Below, in pieces: positions 8,344-14,278 of a stretch of DNA of 24,961 nt; position 1 is the stretch's first letter, and each line of letters opens with the position of its first letter. Made by a program: the position numbers and the translations under genes. Below the pieces are notes generated by a model. It saw only the letters and a program-made list of their open reading frames with translations. It had not been told where the DNA came from and did no database searches. This DNA comes from Candidatus Shapirobacteria bacterium CG09_land_8_20_14_0_10_38_17 (lineage in GTDB: Bacteria > Patescibacteriota > Microgenomatia > 0-14-0-10-38-17), in the NCBI GenBank assembly GCA_002774085.1, contig PEZH01000023.1:1-24961 (forward strand), given 5' to 3'.

Positions 8344-9030
8344 TCAATCAATCATTATCTTAGAAATAAGCTCTAAGTTAGGTTCTCCCATAACAAATTT
8401 CTTATAGGAACCATAAAGATCTTTACCGGGAAAATAAGCTAAGATATCATTTGTTTTAATCCACTTTGTTTTTCGCTTTCCTAAGTATTCAAGAAAAGAG
8501 CAGGGCTGTTTTATCTTCCAATCTCCAGAGGTGACTCCTTGCGAGGCTAACGCTTGTCTATGAATATAAAGAGAAAGATATAAAAGTTGTTCATCTGAAT
8601 TGACTAAAACAGCTTTATATACGCCTTGATACAAAGGCCCTATTCTCTTATACTTGCGATTAAAATACATCGTATATCGCGTGGCAAAGGAATTCATAAA
8701 GAGAGCAATTGATTCTGAAGATCCTTGCTTAAGTAAAAAATGAAAATGATTGGGCATCAAACAATATGATAGTAGACTAATTTCGTCAGAAAAATTGTTT
8801 AATGCTAACAGTTTATTTATCCTCTCCCTCTCTCTATAAGAGAGATTATGATCAACGAGTCTTAAATGTAAATTTTCTTCATCCCTTTCTGTTAGATATT
8901 CTTTAAGATAAAAAAGGAAAACAGAATAGTCTTGTTTATCCAAGAAAATGGATCCTTTGTTAACTCCTCTATTATAGATGTGATAATAACTATTTTTTCT
9001 ATAGTCTTTAATCGAATTCTTAGAGGGCAT
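8344..9030 (-). CDS. REP-associated tyrosine transposase (RAYT, Y1_Tnp / TnpA_REP family)
   Basis: A 228-residue single-strand DNA transposase of the HUH Y1 superfamily, expected to nick and join REP hairpins through a covalent tyrosine link. The N-terminus YYHIYNRGVNKGSIFLDKQD is the usual opening. The metal-binding HUH motif is NHFHFLL with H95 and H97, and the likely nucleophile is Y155 in LLYLSLYIHRQ. FATRYTMYFNRKYKRIGPLYQG (about 115-136) is also typical. The minus-strand ATG at 9028-9030 fits the family start. REP palindromes lie at 8311-8341 and 9096-9126, on both sides. Unusually, residues 161-168 (LASQGVTS) are encoded by a 22-base exact copy of half the REP sequence (8529-8550). Reading frame and catalytic residues look intact. 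Confidence 0.9.
   Translation of the reverse strand: MPSKNSIKDYRKNSYYHIYNRGVNKGSIFLDKQDYSVFLFYLKEYLTERDEENLHLRLVDHNLSYRERERINKLLALNNFSDEISLLSYCLMPNHFHFLLKQGSSESIALFMNSFATRYTMYFNRKYKRIGPLYQGVYKAVLVNSDEQLLYLSLYIHRQALASQGVTSGDWKIKQPCSFLEYLGKRKTKWIKTNDILAYFPGKDLYGSYKKFVMGEPNLELISKIMID
8529..8550. repeat. Half-REP sequence inside the RAYT coding region
   Basis: These 22 bases match 9106-9127 exactly: the loop (TGACT), one full arm and the first bases of the other arm. On the coding strand they supply the codons for LASQGVTS just after the catalytic-tyrosine helix. The second arm is not completed, as the sequence diverges to CCAG on its other side, so no hairpin forms here. Confidence 0.85.
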
Positions 9031-9095
9031 TCTTAAAAATTAATATTGTTATTTTCAGTTAAACAGTTTCTCCGACAAAAATCAACCAAAAAATT

Positions 9096-9126
9096 TAGCC
9101 TCGCAAGGTGACTCCTTGCGAGGCTA
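9096..9126. repeat. REP palindrome, copy 2 (5' side of RAYT gene)
   Basis: Perfect 13-base arms TAGCCTCGCAAGG / CCTTGCGAGGCTA with loop TGACT. It lies 66 bases upstream of the RAYT start and in the same orientation as copy 1 (loop CGACT), so the two copies bracket the gene as direct repeats. It is followed by a small AT-rich hairpin AGCTAAT-GCA-ATTAGCT (9132-9148) and a T-run at 9152-9156, which together may terminate leftover transcription before the mra promoter. Confidence 0.9.
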
Positions 9127-9161
9127 AGCGAAGCTAATGCAATTAGCTCTCTTTTTCCCTC

Positions 9162-9190
9162 TTGACAACCCCCTAATTTTGGTAGAAAAT
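9162..9190 (+). promoter_or_regulatory. Probable mra promoter of the dcw cluster
   Basis: A perfect -35 box TTGACA (9162-9167) is followed after 15 bases by TAGAAA (9183-9188), a 4/6 match to TATAAT; the spacing is short but usable. It lies right after the REP/T-run and before mraZ. An upstream ATG at 9189 overlaps this -10, which argues that mraZ starts later, at GTG 9234. Confidence 0.65.
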
Positions 9191-9204
9191 GGGTAAAAGT
9201 GGTG
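9180..9204 (+). promoter_or_regulatory. Candidate MraZ operator: three TGG repeats at 10-bp spacing
   Basis: TGGTA (9180), TGGGT (9190) and TGGTG (9200) recur at exactly 10-base intervals, separated by the A-rich 5-mers GAAAA and AAAAG. E. coli MraZ is known to bind TGGGN direct repeats with 5-base spacers, and mollicute MraZ binds AAAGTGG-type repeats. The array covers the -10 and the expected transcription start, where a repressor would act, so mraZ autoregulation is likely. Confidence 0.65.
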
Positions 9205-9220
9205 AAGATTATTATAAATT

Positions 9221-9228
9221 AAAGGAGG
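9221..9228 (+). promoter_or_regulatory. Strong Shine-Dalgarno sequence deciding the mraZ start
   Basis: AAAGGAGG lies 5 bases before GTG 9234. It is the clearest ribosome binding site in the window; most other genes here have none, so it is a useful sign that this ribosome still uses anti-SD pairing. Confidence 0.85.
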
Positions 9229-9233
9229 ATCGG

Positions 9234-9653
9234 GTGTTTTTTGGTGAATATTCTATTAGTTTCGCTAAAGAAAAAAATCGCTTAGCCTTGCCGGCTAAGA
9301 TTAGAAAACAAATAGAAGATAAGGAGATTGTTTTGACAAGAGGATTCGACGGCTGTGTTTCGGGATACGGAAAAAAAGAATGGCAAAAATCAGCCAGTAA
9401 ACAATTAGAAATTCCTATTACTGAAAAGCAAGGAAGAAATATCAGAAGGTACCTCTTTTCAAGGGCGACCATTGTTAAATATGACCAACAAGGAAGAGCC
9501 GTTATCCCTCAACCTTTAATAGATTATGCTCAATTGAAAAGTGAAATTGTTGTTGTCGGCGCCGGTGACCATTTTGAAATTTGGGATAAAAATAAATGGC
9601 AAAAATATCTAAACACACACCAGTACTTTTACAAACAGCGATCAAATATTTAA
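9234..9653 (+). CDS. mraZ: Transcriptional regulator MraZ
   Basis: MraZ is a ring-forming DNA-binding protein with two AbrB-like (SpoVT) half-domains that controls the dcw cluster. The first half is VFFGEYSISFAKEKNRLALPAKIRKQI, matching the usual MFxGEY...D.KGRLxLPAKFR; the second is RATIVKYDQQGRAVIPQPLIDYAQL, matching the usual DxxGRxxIPxxLR. The GTG at 9234 is chosen because AAAGGAGG (9221-9228) sits 5 bases before it, the protein then begins exactly where MraZ proteins do, and the in-frame ATG at 9189 falls in the promoter -10. That gives 139 residues. The C-terminal tail THQYFYKQRSNI is encoded within a 58-base overlap with rsmH. It is the first gene of the cluster. Confidence 0.93.
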   Translation: MFFGEYSISFAKEKNRLALPAKIRKQIEDKEIVLTRGFDGCVSGYGKKEWQKSASKQLEIPITEKQGRNIRRYLFSRATIVKYDQQGRAVIPQPLIDYAQLKSEIVVVGAGDHFEIWDKNKWQKYLNTHQYFYKQRSNI

Positions 9654-10534
9654 ATGTTAAGCCTAATCGGCTTTATATTGACGCCACTTTAGGCGGTGGG
9701 GGACACGCGGAGGCAATCCTGAAAAAAGGCGGCCGGGTCTTAGGTATTGATTGTGATCCTGAAGCCTTAGAGATTGCTCAAAAACGTCTTGCTCAAGCCT
9801 GCCCTAACTCACTCTTTTCCCAAAAGGGTGAGGCAAGCGAGCAAGACCGCGTTCCCCCCAAAAGACAATGGCAATTAATTAAGGGCAATTTTGCCTATCT
9901 TGAAAATATTGCCAAAGAGGCGAGGATAAATCGGGCAGAGGGAATTTTATTTGATTTGGGGGTTAACACCTATCAATTAACCAGTAAGCGGCGGGGATTT
10001 TCTTTTAAAAGCAGGGCCCCGTTAGATATGAGAATGGACCCTAATCTTAATGTTACCGCCGCCGACCTGATAGCAGTTTTATCAGAAAATGAACTTTACC
10101 AAATTTTTACAAAATTTAGCCAAGAACAGCTTGCTCGGCCAATTGCTCGCGCTATTGTTGGCGCCCGTAAAGTAAAACCCATCAAGACTTGCCAAGAACT
10201 GACAATAATAATTGAGGGGGTTTACCAAAAAAGGGGAAAAATTCATCCGGCGACCAAGGTTTTTCAGGCACTGCGGATTGCCGTTAATGATGAATTAAAC
10301 AATTTAAAAAAGGCATTACCCCAGGCATTGCGGCTCTTAAAAAAAGGAGGAAATTTGGTCATTATCAGTTTTCACGAGGGAGAAGACAGGATAGTAAAAA
10401 ACTTTTTGAGGGAAAATAGTCAGGCGGGGAGATTAAAAATTATGACCAAAAAAGTTGTCCGTCCCAACAAAGAGGAAATTATTACCAATCCTCGTTCTCG
10501 AAGTGCTCGTTTACGCGCCGGTCAAAAAATTTAA
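9596..10534 (+). CDS. rsmH: 16S rRNA (cytosine-1402-N4)-methyltransferase RsmH
   Basis: Also called MraW, this SAM-dependent enzyme methylates C1402 in the 16S rRNA decoding centre. Marks: HTPVLLQTAIKYL at the N-terminus, the SAM loop DATLGGGGHAEAIL (29-42), GIDCDPEAL, GILFDLGVNTYQL (116-128), RRGFSFKSRAPLDMRMD, FQALRIAVNDEL, and the C-terminal NPRSRSARLRA. The 312 residues include an insertion of about 20 residues at 68-90 (CPNSLFSQKGEASEQDRVPPK) between the RL helix and the LIKGNF strand, where E. coli RsmH has only a short loop; this segment is encoded by a palindromic element. The ATG at 9596 overlaps mraZ by 58 bases and is the only start that keeps the HxPVLL segment close to the N-terminus. 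Confidence 0.95.
   Translation: MAKISKHTPVLLQTAIKYLNVKPNRLYIDATLGGGGHAEAILKKGGRVLGIDCDPEALEIAQKRLAQACPNSLFSQKGEASEQDRVPPKRQWQLIKGNFAYLENIAKEARINRAEGILFDLGVNTYQLTSKRRGFSFKSRAPLDMRMDPNLNVTAADLIAVLSENELYQIFTKFSQEQLARPIARAIVGARKVKPIKTCQELTIIIEGVYQKRGKIHPATKVFQALRIAVNDELNNLKKALPQALRLLKKGGNLVIISFHEGEDRIVKNFLRENSQAGRLKIMTKKVVRPNKEEIITNPRSRSARLRAGQKI
9788..9845. repeat. Palindromic element inserted in frame within rsmH
   Basis: Outer arms CTTGCTC (9788-9794) and GAGCAAG (9839-9845) enclose GCCT/AGGC and an inner hairpin CTCAC-T-CTTTT / AAAAG-G-GTGAG with a CCC loop (9808-9832). The encoded residues form the extra loop in RsmH. Nested arms of this kind resemble Rickettsia palindromic elements in coding regions. 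Confidence 0.65.
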
Positions 10535-10596
10535 AAGCTCATAATAGTAATTTAAAGACTTGGATATTTAGGCATTGAGAAAAATACATAAAAAAT

Positions 10597-10902
10597 ATGG
10601 TTGATAAAAAGAAAATTGATCGTAACCGCCAGTTAATCACTGTTTTATCTTTAATAGCCTTGGTGCTTGTTTTCGGTCAAGTGGCGGTTTTCATATATTT
10701 TGGCGGTCAGGGGGCAAAAGCCGCTCAAGTTAATCAAACAAAAAATGACTTGATAAGAGAAAATAAACAATTAGAGACAGAGATTCTCCATCAAACCTCC
10801 TTCTCTTTTATTTTAGAACGAGCCCAGGAATTAGGCTTTAAACAAGCAAGCTCAATTGTCTATCTTGAAGACCAATTGCCAATAGCGTTTAAAAGCAAAT
10901 GA
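10597..10902 (+). CDS. ftsL: FtsL/FtsB-like bitopic division protein
   Basis: A 101-residue membrane protein with the topology of FtsL/FtsB/DivIC: a short basic N-terminus (MVDKKKIDRNRQ), one TM helix at about 13-36 (LITVLSLIALVLVFGQVAVF), then a predicted coiled coil at about 44-68 (VNQTKNDLIRENKQLETEI) and a short C-terminal part. FtsL links the septal PBP and FtsW to the divisome. The assignment rests on size, topology and its place between rsmH and ftsI, where ftsL sits in other bacteria; FtsL proteins share little sequence, so the symbol is positional. One base separates its TGA from the next ATG. Confidence 0.75.
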   Translation: MVDKKKIDRNRQLITVLSLIALVLVFGQVAVFIYFGGQGAKAAQVNQTKNDLIRENKQLETEILHQTSFSFILERAQELGFKQASSIVYLEDQLPIAFKSK

Positions 10903-10903
10903 T

Positions 10904-12580
10904 ATGTCTCTTTCGAGAACGCGTTTGGTTTTTATTCTTTTTCTTTTCTCCTTCTTGGTGATAATAGCCCGTTTAAGTTGGTGGCAAATTGTTCAAAGCA
11001 AAGCTCTTTTAGCTCAAGCCAAAGCCCAGAGATGGGAAGAAAAAGTTGTTCCGGCCAAAAGAGGAGAAATTTTCTTTGCCGATTCCTATCCCTTGGCTTC
11101 AAGCAAACCTTTTTATAACCTCTACGCCTTTAAGCCGGAAATTAAAATCTCTTATCAAGAGTTAGCAGAACAATTAGCCAAAATTTCTTCTTTAGAGAAA
11201 AAGGAAATTCAAGAAATGTTAGATGCCGATCCCCTTTGGATACCCATCTGGAGACATTTAGAGGAAAAAGATAGAGAAAAAATTTTATCACTTAAAATAA
11301 GCGGCTTTCAATTAGAAGAGGAAACGGGAAGAGAATATCCAGAAGCATCTCAAGCAGCTCATTTGTTAGGATTTTTAGGGAAAAATGAGAAGGGTGAAAA
11401 CCAGGGATATTTTGGGTTAGAAGGATATTACGATCGCCAATTACGAGGCAGTGATGGAAAAATTATTCAAGAAAAGGATGCTTTGGGTAGACCTATTGTC
11501 CTCGGTAATTATCGTCAATCAACAGTAAAAAATGGTGTTGATCTGCGGCTTTTTTTGGATCGCCAACTCCAGTGGATAGCAGAAAAGCATATTGCTGAAG
11601 GGACAAAACGATATGGCGCCCAAAAAGGTTTGGTGATTATCAGCAATCCCCAAAATGGAGGCATCTTGGCTATGGCTGCTTACCCTGATTTCGATCCTTC
11701 TCATTATAGCAAGACCGAATCAGAATTATTCCTTAATCCGGCTATTTCAGAAACCTTTGAGCCGGGATCAATTTTAAAAATTTTAATAATGGCGGCCGCC
11801 TTAGACAGCGATACCATTACCCCCCAAGACATTTGCCCTGATTGTGCTGGTCCCTTAGAAATTGACGAATACACTATTCGGACTTGGAACGATCAATACT
11901 ACCCCAACTCAACAATGACAGAAATTATCCAACATTCCGATAATGTTGGTATGGTTTATGTAGAAAAGCAGTTAGGCTTAGAAAAAACGCTTGCTTATTT
12001 AGAGCAATTTGGCATTGGTCGAAGGACAAGTATTGATCTTCAGGGAGAAACTACGGGAAAACTCAAAGAAAAAGAATATTGGTCACCAATTGATTTAGCG
12101 ACTATTAGTTTTGGCCAAGGAATTGCCGTCACCCCAATACAAATGATTCAAGCAGTAAATGCTATCGCCAATCAAGGAAAACTTATCCAACCTAAGGTAG
12201 TTCAGGAAATAAACAATAACCAAAAAATAGAAAAAATTAAGCAGGAAACAAAACAAATAATTAAGCCAAAAACAGCGAAACAGATCACGGAGATGATGGC
12301 TAATGCGGTTGAGCAGGGTGAAGCCAAATGGACTAAAATACCCAATGCCTCGATTGCCGGGAAAACCGGAACAGCGCAAATTCCTATTCAGGGACACTAC
12401 GATCCGGAAAAAACTATCGCCTCTTTTATTGGCTTCGCTCCTGCATTTCAACCTCAATTGACGATGTTAGTTATTTTATATGAACCAACGACATCTCCTT
12501 GGGCCGCAGAAACGGCCGCTCCTCTCTGGTTTGACATCGCCAAAGATATATTTTTACTCAAAAGTATTAATCCAAAATAA
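10904..12580 (+). CDS. ftsI: Peptidoglycan transpeptidase FtsI (class B PBP, PBP3-like)
   Basis: A 558-residue class B penicillin-binding protein that crosslinks septal peptidoglycan. A signal-anchor lies at about 7-27 (RLVFILFLFSFLVIIARLSWW). The PBP dimerisation domain starts with AKRGEIFFADSYPLA (51-65) and includes REYPEASQAAHLLGFLG. The transpeptidase domain has all three motifs: S289-I-L-K292 in FEPGSILKI, S345-D-N347 in IQHSDNVGM, and K487-T-G489 in IAGKTGTAQ. SFGQGIAVTPIQM (402-414) is also typical. No PASTA domain is present. It follows ftsL and pairs functionally with FtsW at the end of the cluster. RodA/PBP2-type partners are less likely given the dcw position. A 134-base gap with the murE promoter follows. 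Confidence 0.95.
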   Translation: MSLSRTRLVFILFLFSFLVIIARLSWWQIVQSKALLAQAKAQRWEEKVVPAKRGEIFFADSYPLASSKPFYNLYAFKPEIKISYQELAEQLAKISSLEKKEIQEMLDADPLWIPIWRHLEEKDREKILSLKISGFQLEEETGREYPEASQAAHLLGFLGKNEKGENQGYFGLEGYYDRQLRGSDGKIIQEKDALGRPIVLGNYRQSTVKNGVDLRLFLDRQLQWIAEKHIAEGTKRYGAQKGLVIISNPQNGGILAMAAYPDFDPSHYSKTESELFLNPAISETFEPGSILKILIMAAALDSDTITPQDICPDCAGPLEIDEYTIRTWNDQYYPNSTMTEIIQHSDNVGMVYVEKQLGLEKTLAYLEQFGIGRRTSIDLQGETTGKLKEKEYWSPIDLATISFGQGIAVTPIQMIQAVNAIANQGKLIQPKVVQEINNNQKIEKIKQETKQIIKPKTAKQITEMMANAVEQGEAKWTKIPNASIAGKTGTAQIPIQGHYDPEKTIASFIGFAPAFQPQLTMLVILYEPTTSPWAAETAAPLWFDIAKDIFLLKSINPK

Positions 12581-12697
12581 GATTAATTTTCAATTTTCAT
12601 TAAATTATCAATATTACAATTTTCAAATTTAAGAATTAAATTATTAGAAATTGAATAGAAATTAAAAATTAGAAATTAAGAATTATCTATTATATTC

Positions 12698-12706
12698 TGA
12701 TATAAT
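12698..12706 (+). promoter_or_regulatory. Extended -10 promoter directly before murE
   Basis: TGATATAAT is an extended -10 (TGN plus a perfect TATAAT at 12701-12706). Only 8 bases separate it from the murE ATG at 12715, so transcription would start at or within a base or two of the start codon, giving a leaderless mRNA. No good -35 is seen, as is usual for extended -10 promoters. Confidence 0.7.
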
Positions 12707-12714
12707 ATACGTCA

Positions 12715-14049
12715 ATGTTTGATAAACTGAAACAGTTTGTCCACAGGCTCATTCCCCAATCTTTTATAAACTTTTTTTACCACTTCCCTCAAGCTTTTTT
12801 CTGGACTCTTTTTTATCGCTATCCCACTAAAAATTTAACTGTTATCGGCGTTACCGGTACTGACGGGAAAACAACCACCTCAACATTGATTTGGCACATT
12901 CTCAACCAAGCGGGGGAAAAATGTGGTTTAATTAGCAGTGTTTCCGCTAAAATAGGCAACCAAACAGTTGATACCGGCCTCCATGTTACCACCCCTAATT
13001 CTAAAAATCTCCAAAAATTTCTCCGGAAAATGAAAAACGCAGGAATCAAATTTGTTGTTTTAGAATCTACTTCTCATGGTTTAGATCAATATCGTCTTTG
13101 GGGATCTAATTTCCAGGTCGGTGTCATTACCAATGTTACCCATGAGCATTTAGATTACCATAAAACACTGGCAAATTATCTAAAAGCAAAAAGAAGACTA
13201 TTCAAAAAAGTAAAAATTGCTATTTTAAACCGCGATGATATTTCTTATCAAGTAATCAAATCATATATCAACCCCAAAACCAAAACCCTAACCTATGCGA
13301 TTAAAAATAAAGCTGACTTTACCCTCAAAAATTTCAAATTCACCGCTCCTTTAAGAGGAAAATATAATCAATACAATTGTTTAGCGGCCATTGCCACCGC
13401 CAATGCTTTGAAAATAAAAAAAACAGTTACTTTAAAGGCTTTAGCTAATTTCAAGGGAGTTAGGGGAAGAATGGAGGAAGTAAATTTAGGCCAAAATTTT
13501 AAAGTTTTTATCGATTTTGCCCATACCCCTAATGCGTTAAATTGTGTTTTGCCAACACTTCAAAAAAAATTAAGAAAAAGGGGTAAATTAATTGTTGTTT
13601 TTGGCGCCGCCGGCTTACGAGACAAAACTAAACGATTTAAAATGGGGGAAATAGCCGGGAAATATGCCGATGCTATTATTTTAACCGCCGAAGACCCCCG
13701 CACTGAAAATGTTAATGATATCATCAACCAAATCGCCCAGGGATGCCTTAAAACAAAAGCAAAAGAAATTAAATATCACCCAAACAAATTTATATGGCGA
13801 TCGCCATATAAATTTGTTCCAAAACATCATTATTTCTTACGCGTGCCCGATAGGGAAAAAGCGATTAATTTAGCCATTCAAAAAATAGCTCGGAAAGGAG
13901 ATATTATTGTCATCTGCGGCAAGGGTCCGGAGAAATCAATGTGCTTCGGCAATAAAGAGTATCCTTGGAGTGACCGGAAAGAGACAGAAAAGGCAATAAA
14001 ACAGCGTTCAAAGCTCAAAAATAGAGAAATTTACACCTCTAAGGCGTAA
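12715..14049 (+). CDS. murE: UDP-MurNAc-tripeptide synthetase MurE, lacking N-terminal domain
   Basis: MurE adds the third amino acid (meso-DAP or Lys) to UDP-MurNAc-L-Ala-D-Glu using ATP. The P-loop VTGTDGKTTTS lies at 46-56, VTTPNS at 91-96, VLESTSHGLDQYR at 115-127, TNVTHEHLDYH at 139-149, YLKAKRRLF with the probable carbamylated Lys, and FIDFAHTPNAL in the third domain. Residues 326-329 read EDPR, close to the DNPR motif of DAP-adding enzymes, so DAP is the better guess. The protein has 444 residues because the first domain (about 90 residues that hold UDP-MurNAc) is replaced by a short amphipathic segment. Residues 357-368 come from a perfect palindrome inserted near the C-terminus. Confidence 0.92.
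   Translation: MFDKLKQFVHRLIPQSFINFFYHFPQAFFWTLFYRYPTKNLTVIGVTGTDGKTTTSTLIWHILNQAGEKCGLISSVSAKIGNQTVDTGLHVTTPNSKNLQKFLRKMKNAGIKFVVLESTSHGLDQYRLWGSNFQVGVITNVTHEHLDYHKTLANYLKAKRRLFKKVKIAILNRDDISYQVIKSYINPKTKTLTYAIKNKADFTLKNFKFTAPLRGKYNQYNCLAAIATANALKIKKTVTLKALANFKGVRGRMEEVNLGQNFKVFIDFAHTPNALNCVLPTLQKKLRKRGKLIVVFGAAGLRDKTKRFKMGEIAGKYADAIILTAEDPRTENVNDIINQIAQGCLKTKAKEIKYHPNKFIWRSPYKFVPKHHYFLRVPDREKAINLAIQKIARKGDIIVICGKGPEKSMCFGNKEYPWSDRKETEKAIKQRSKLKNREIYTSKA
13783..13818. repeat. Perfect 36-bp palindrome in frame within murE
   Basis: The left half AACAAATTTATATGGCGA and the right half TCGCCATATAAATTTGTT are exact reverse complements with no loop. It spans exactly 12 codons (NKFIWRSPYKFV, residues 357-368) in the third domain, between the AQGCLKTKAKE and FLRVPDREKAI segments that normally lie closer together. 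The centre GGCGATCGCC equals the cyanobacterial HIP1-type word, probably by coincidence. Confidence 0.9.
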
Positions 14050-14053
14050 ATTT
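14027..14053. terminator. Hairpin over the murE stop codon, possible weak terminator
   Basis: AAATTTACACC and GGCGTAAATTT form an 11-base stem with one mismatch and a TCTAA loop, across the last murE codons and stop. It is followed by ATATTATT rather than a real T-run, so termination is uncertain. Confidence 0.35.
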
Positions 14054-14074
14054 ATATTATTAAATTGCCAAAGC

Positions 14075-14256
14075 CGTCATTCCTGAAATAAATTCAGGAT
14101 AGGCTCTGAACCCTGATATTCATCAGGGCAGATTTTATTTCGGGATCTATATTGCCAAATTGTTATAGACTCTCTTGATAAGAAATACTTATTCCTATAG
14201 ATTCCCATTTTCATGGGAATGACATTAGTATAGATTCCCGCTTTCGCGGGAATGAC
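14075..14256. repeat. Composite of MITE-like palindromic elements upstream of murC
   Basis: The block opens with CGTCATTCCTGAA...TTCAGGAT and contains CCCTGATATTCATCAGGG, ATTCCCATTTTCATGGGAAT and ATTCCCGC-TTTC-GCGGGAAT (14234-14253). It closes with GAATGAC. The last hairpin with its TATAGATTCCC flank is the same family as the element at 7411-7534. A degenerate piece (GGGAATCGCGGGAACGAC) runs to the murC start, so the ATG at 14252 is repeat sequence and not the true start. Confidence 0.75.
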
Positions 14257-14278
14257 AGGGAATCGCGGGAACGACAAG

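Noticed and set aside
9189..9233. Longer mraZ start at ATG 9189
   Set aside because: It overlaps the promoter -10 and adds 15 residues not seen in MraZ proteins, while GTG 9234 has a strong AAAGGAGG before it.
13796..13805. HIP1 word as sign of cyanobacterial origin
   Set aside because: Only one GGCGATCGCC occurs at the centre of the large palindrome; gene content and composition do not look cyanobacterial.
14252..14278. Longer murC start at ATG 14252
   Set aside because: The nine extra residues are read from MITE-type sequence (GAATGACAGGG), and the conserved N-terminus begins near ATG 14279.
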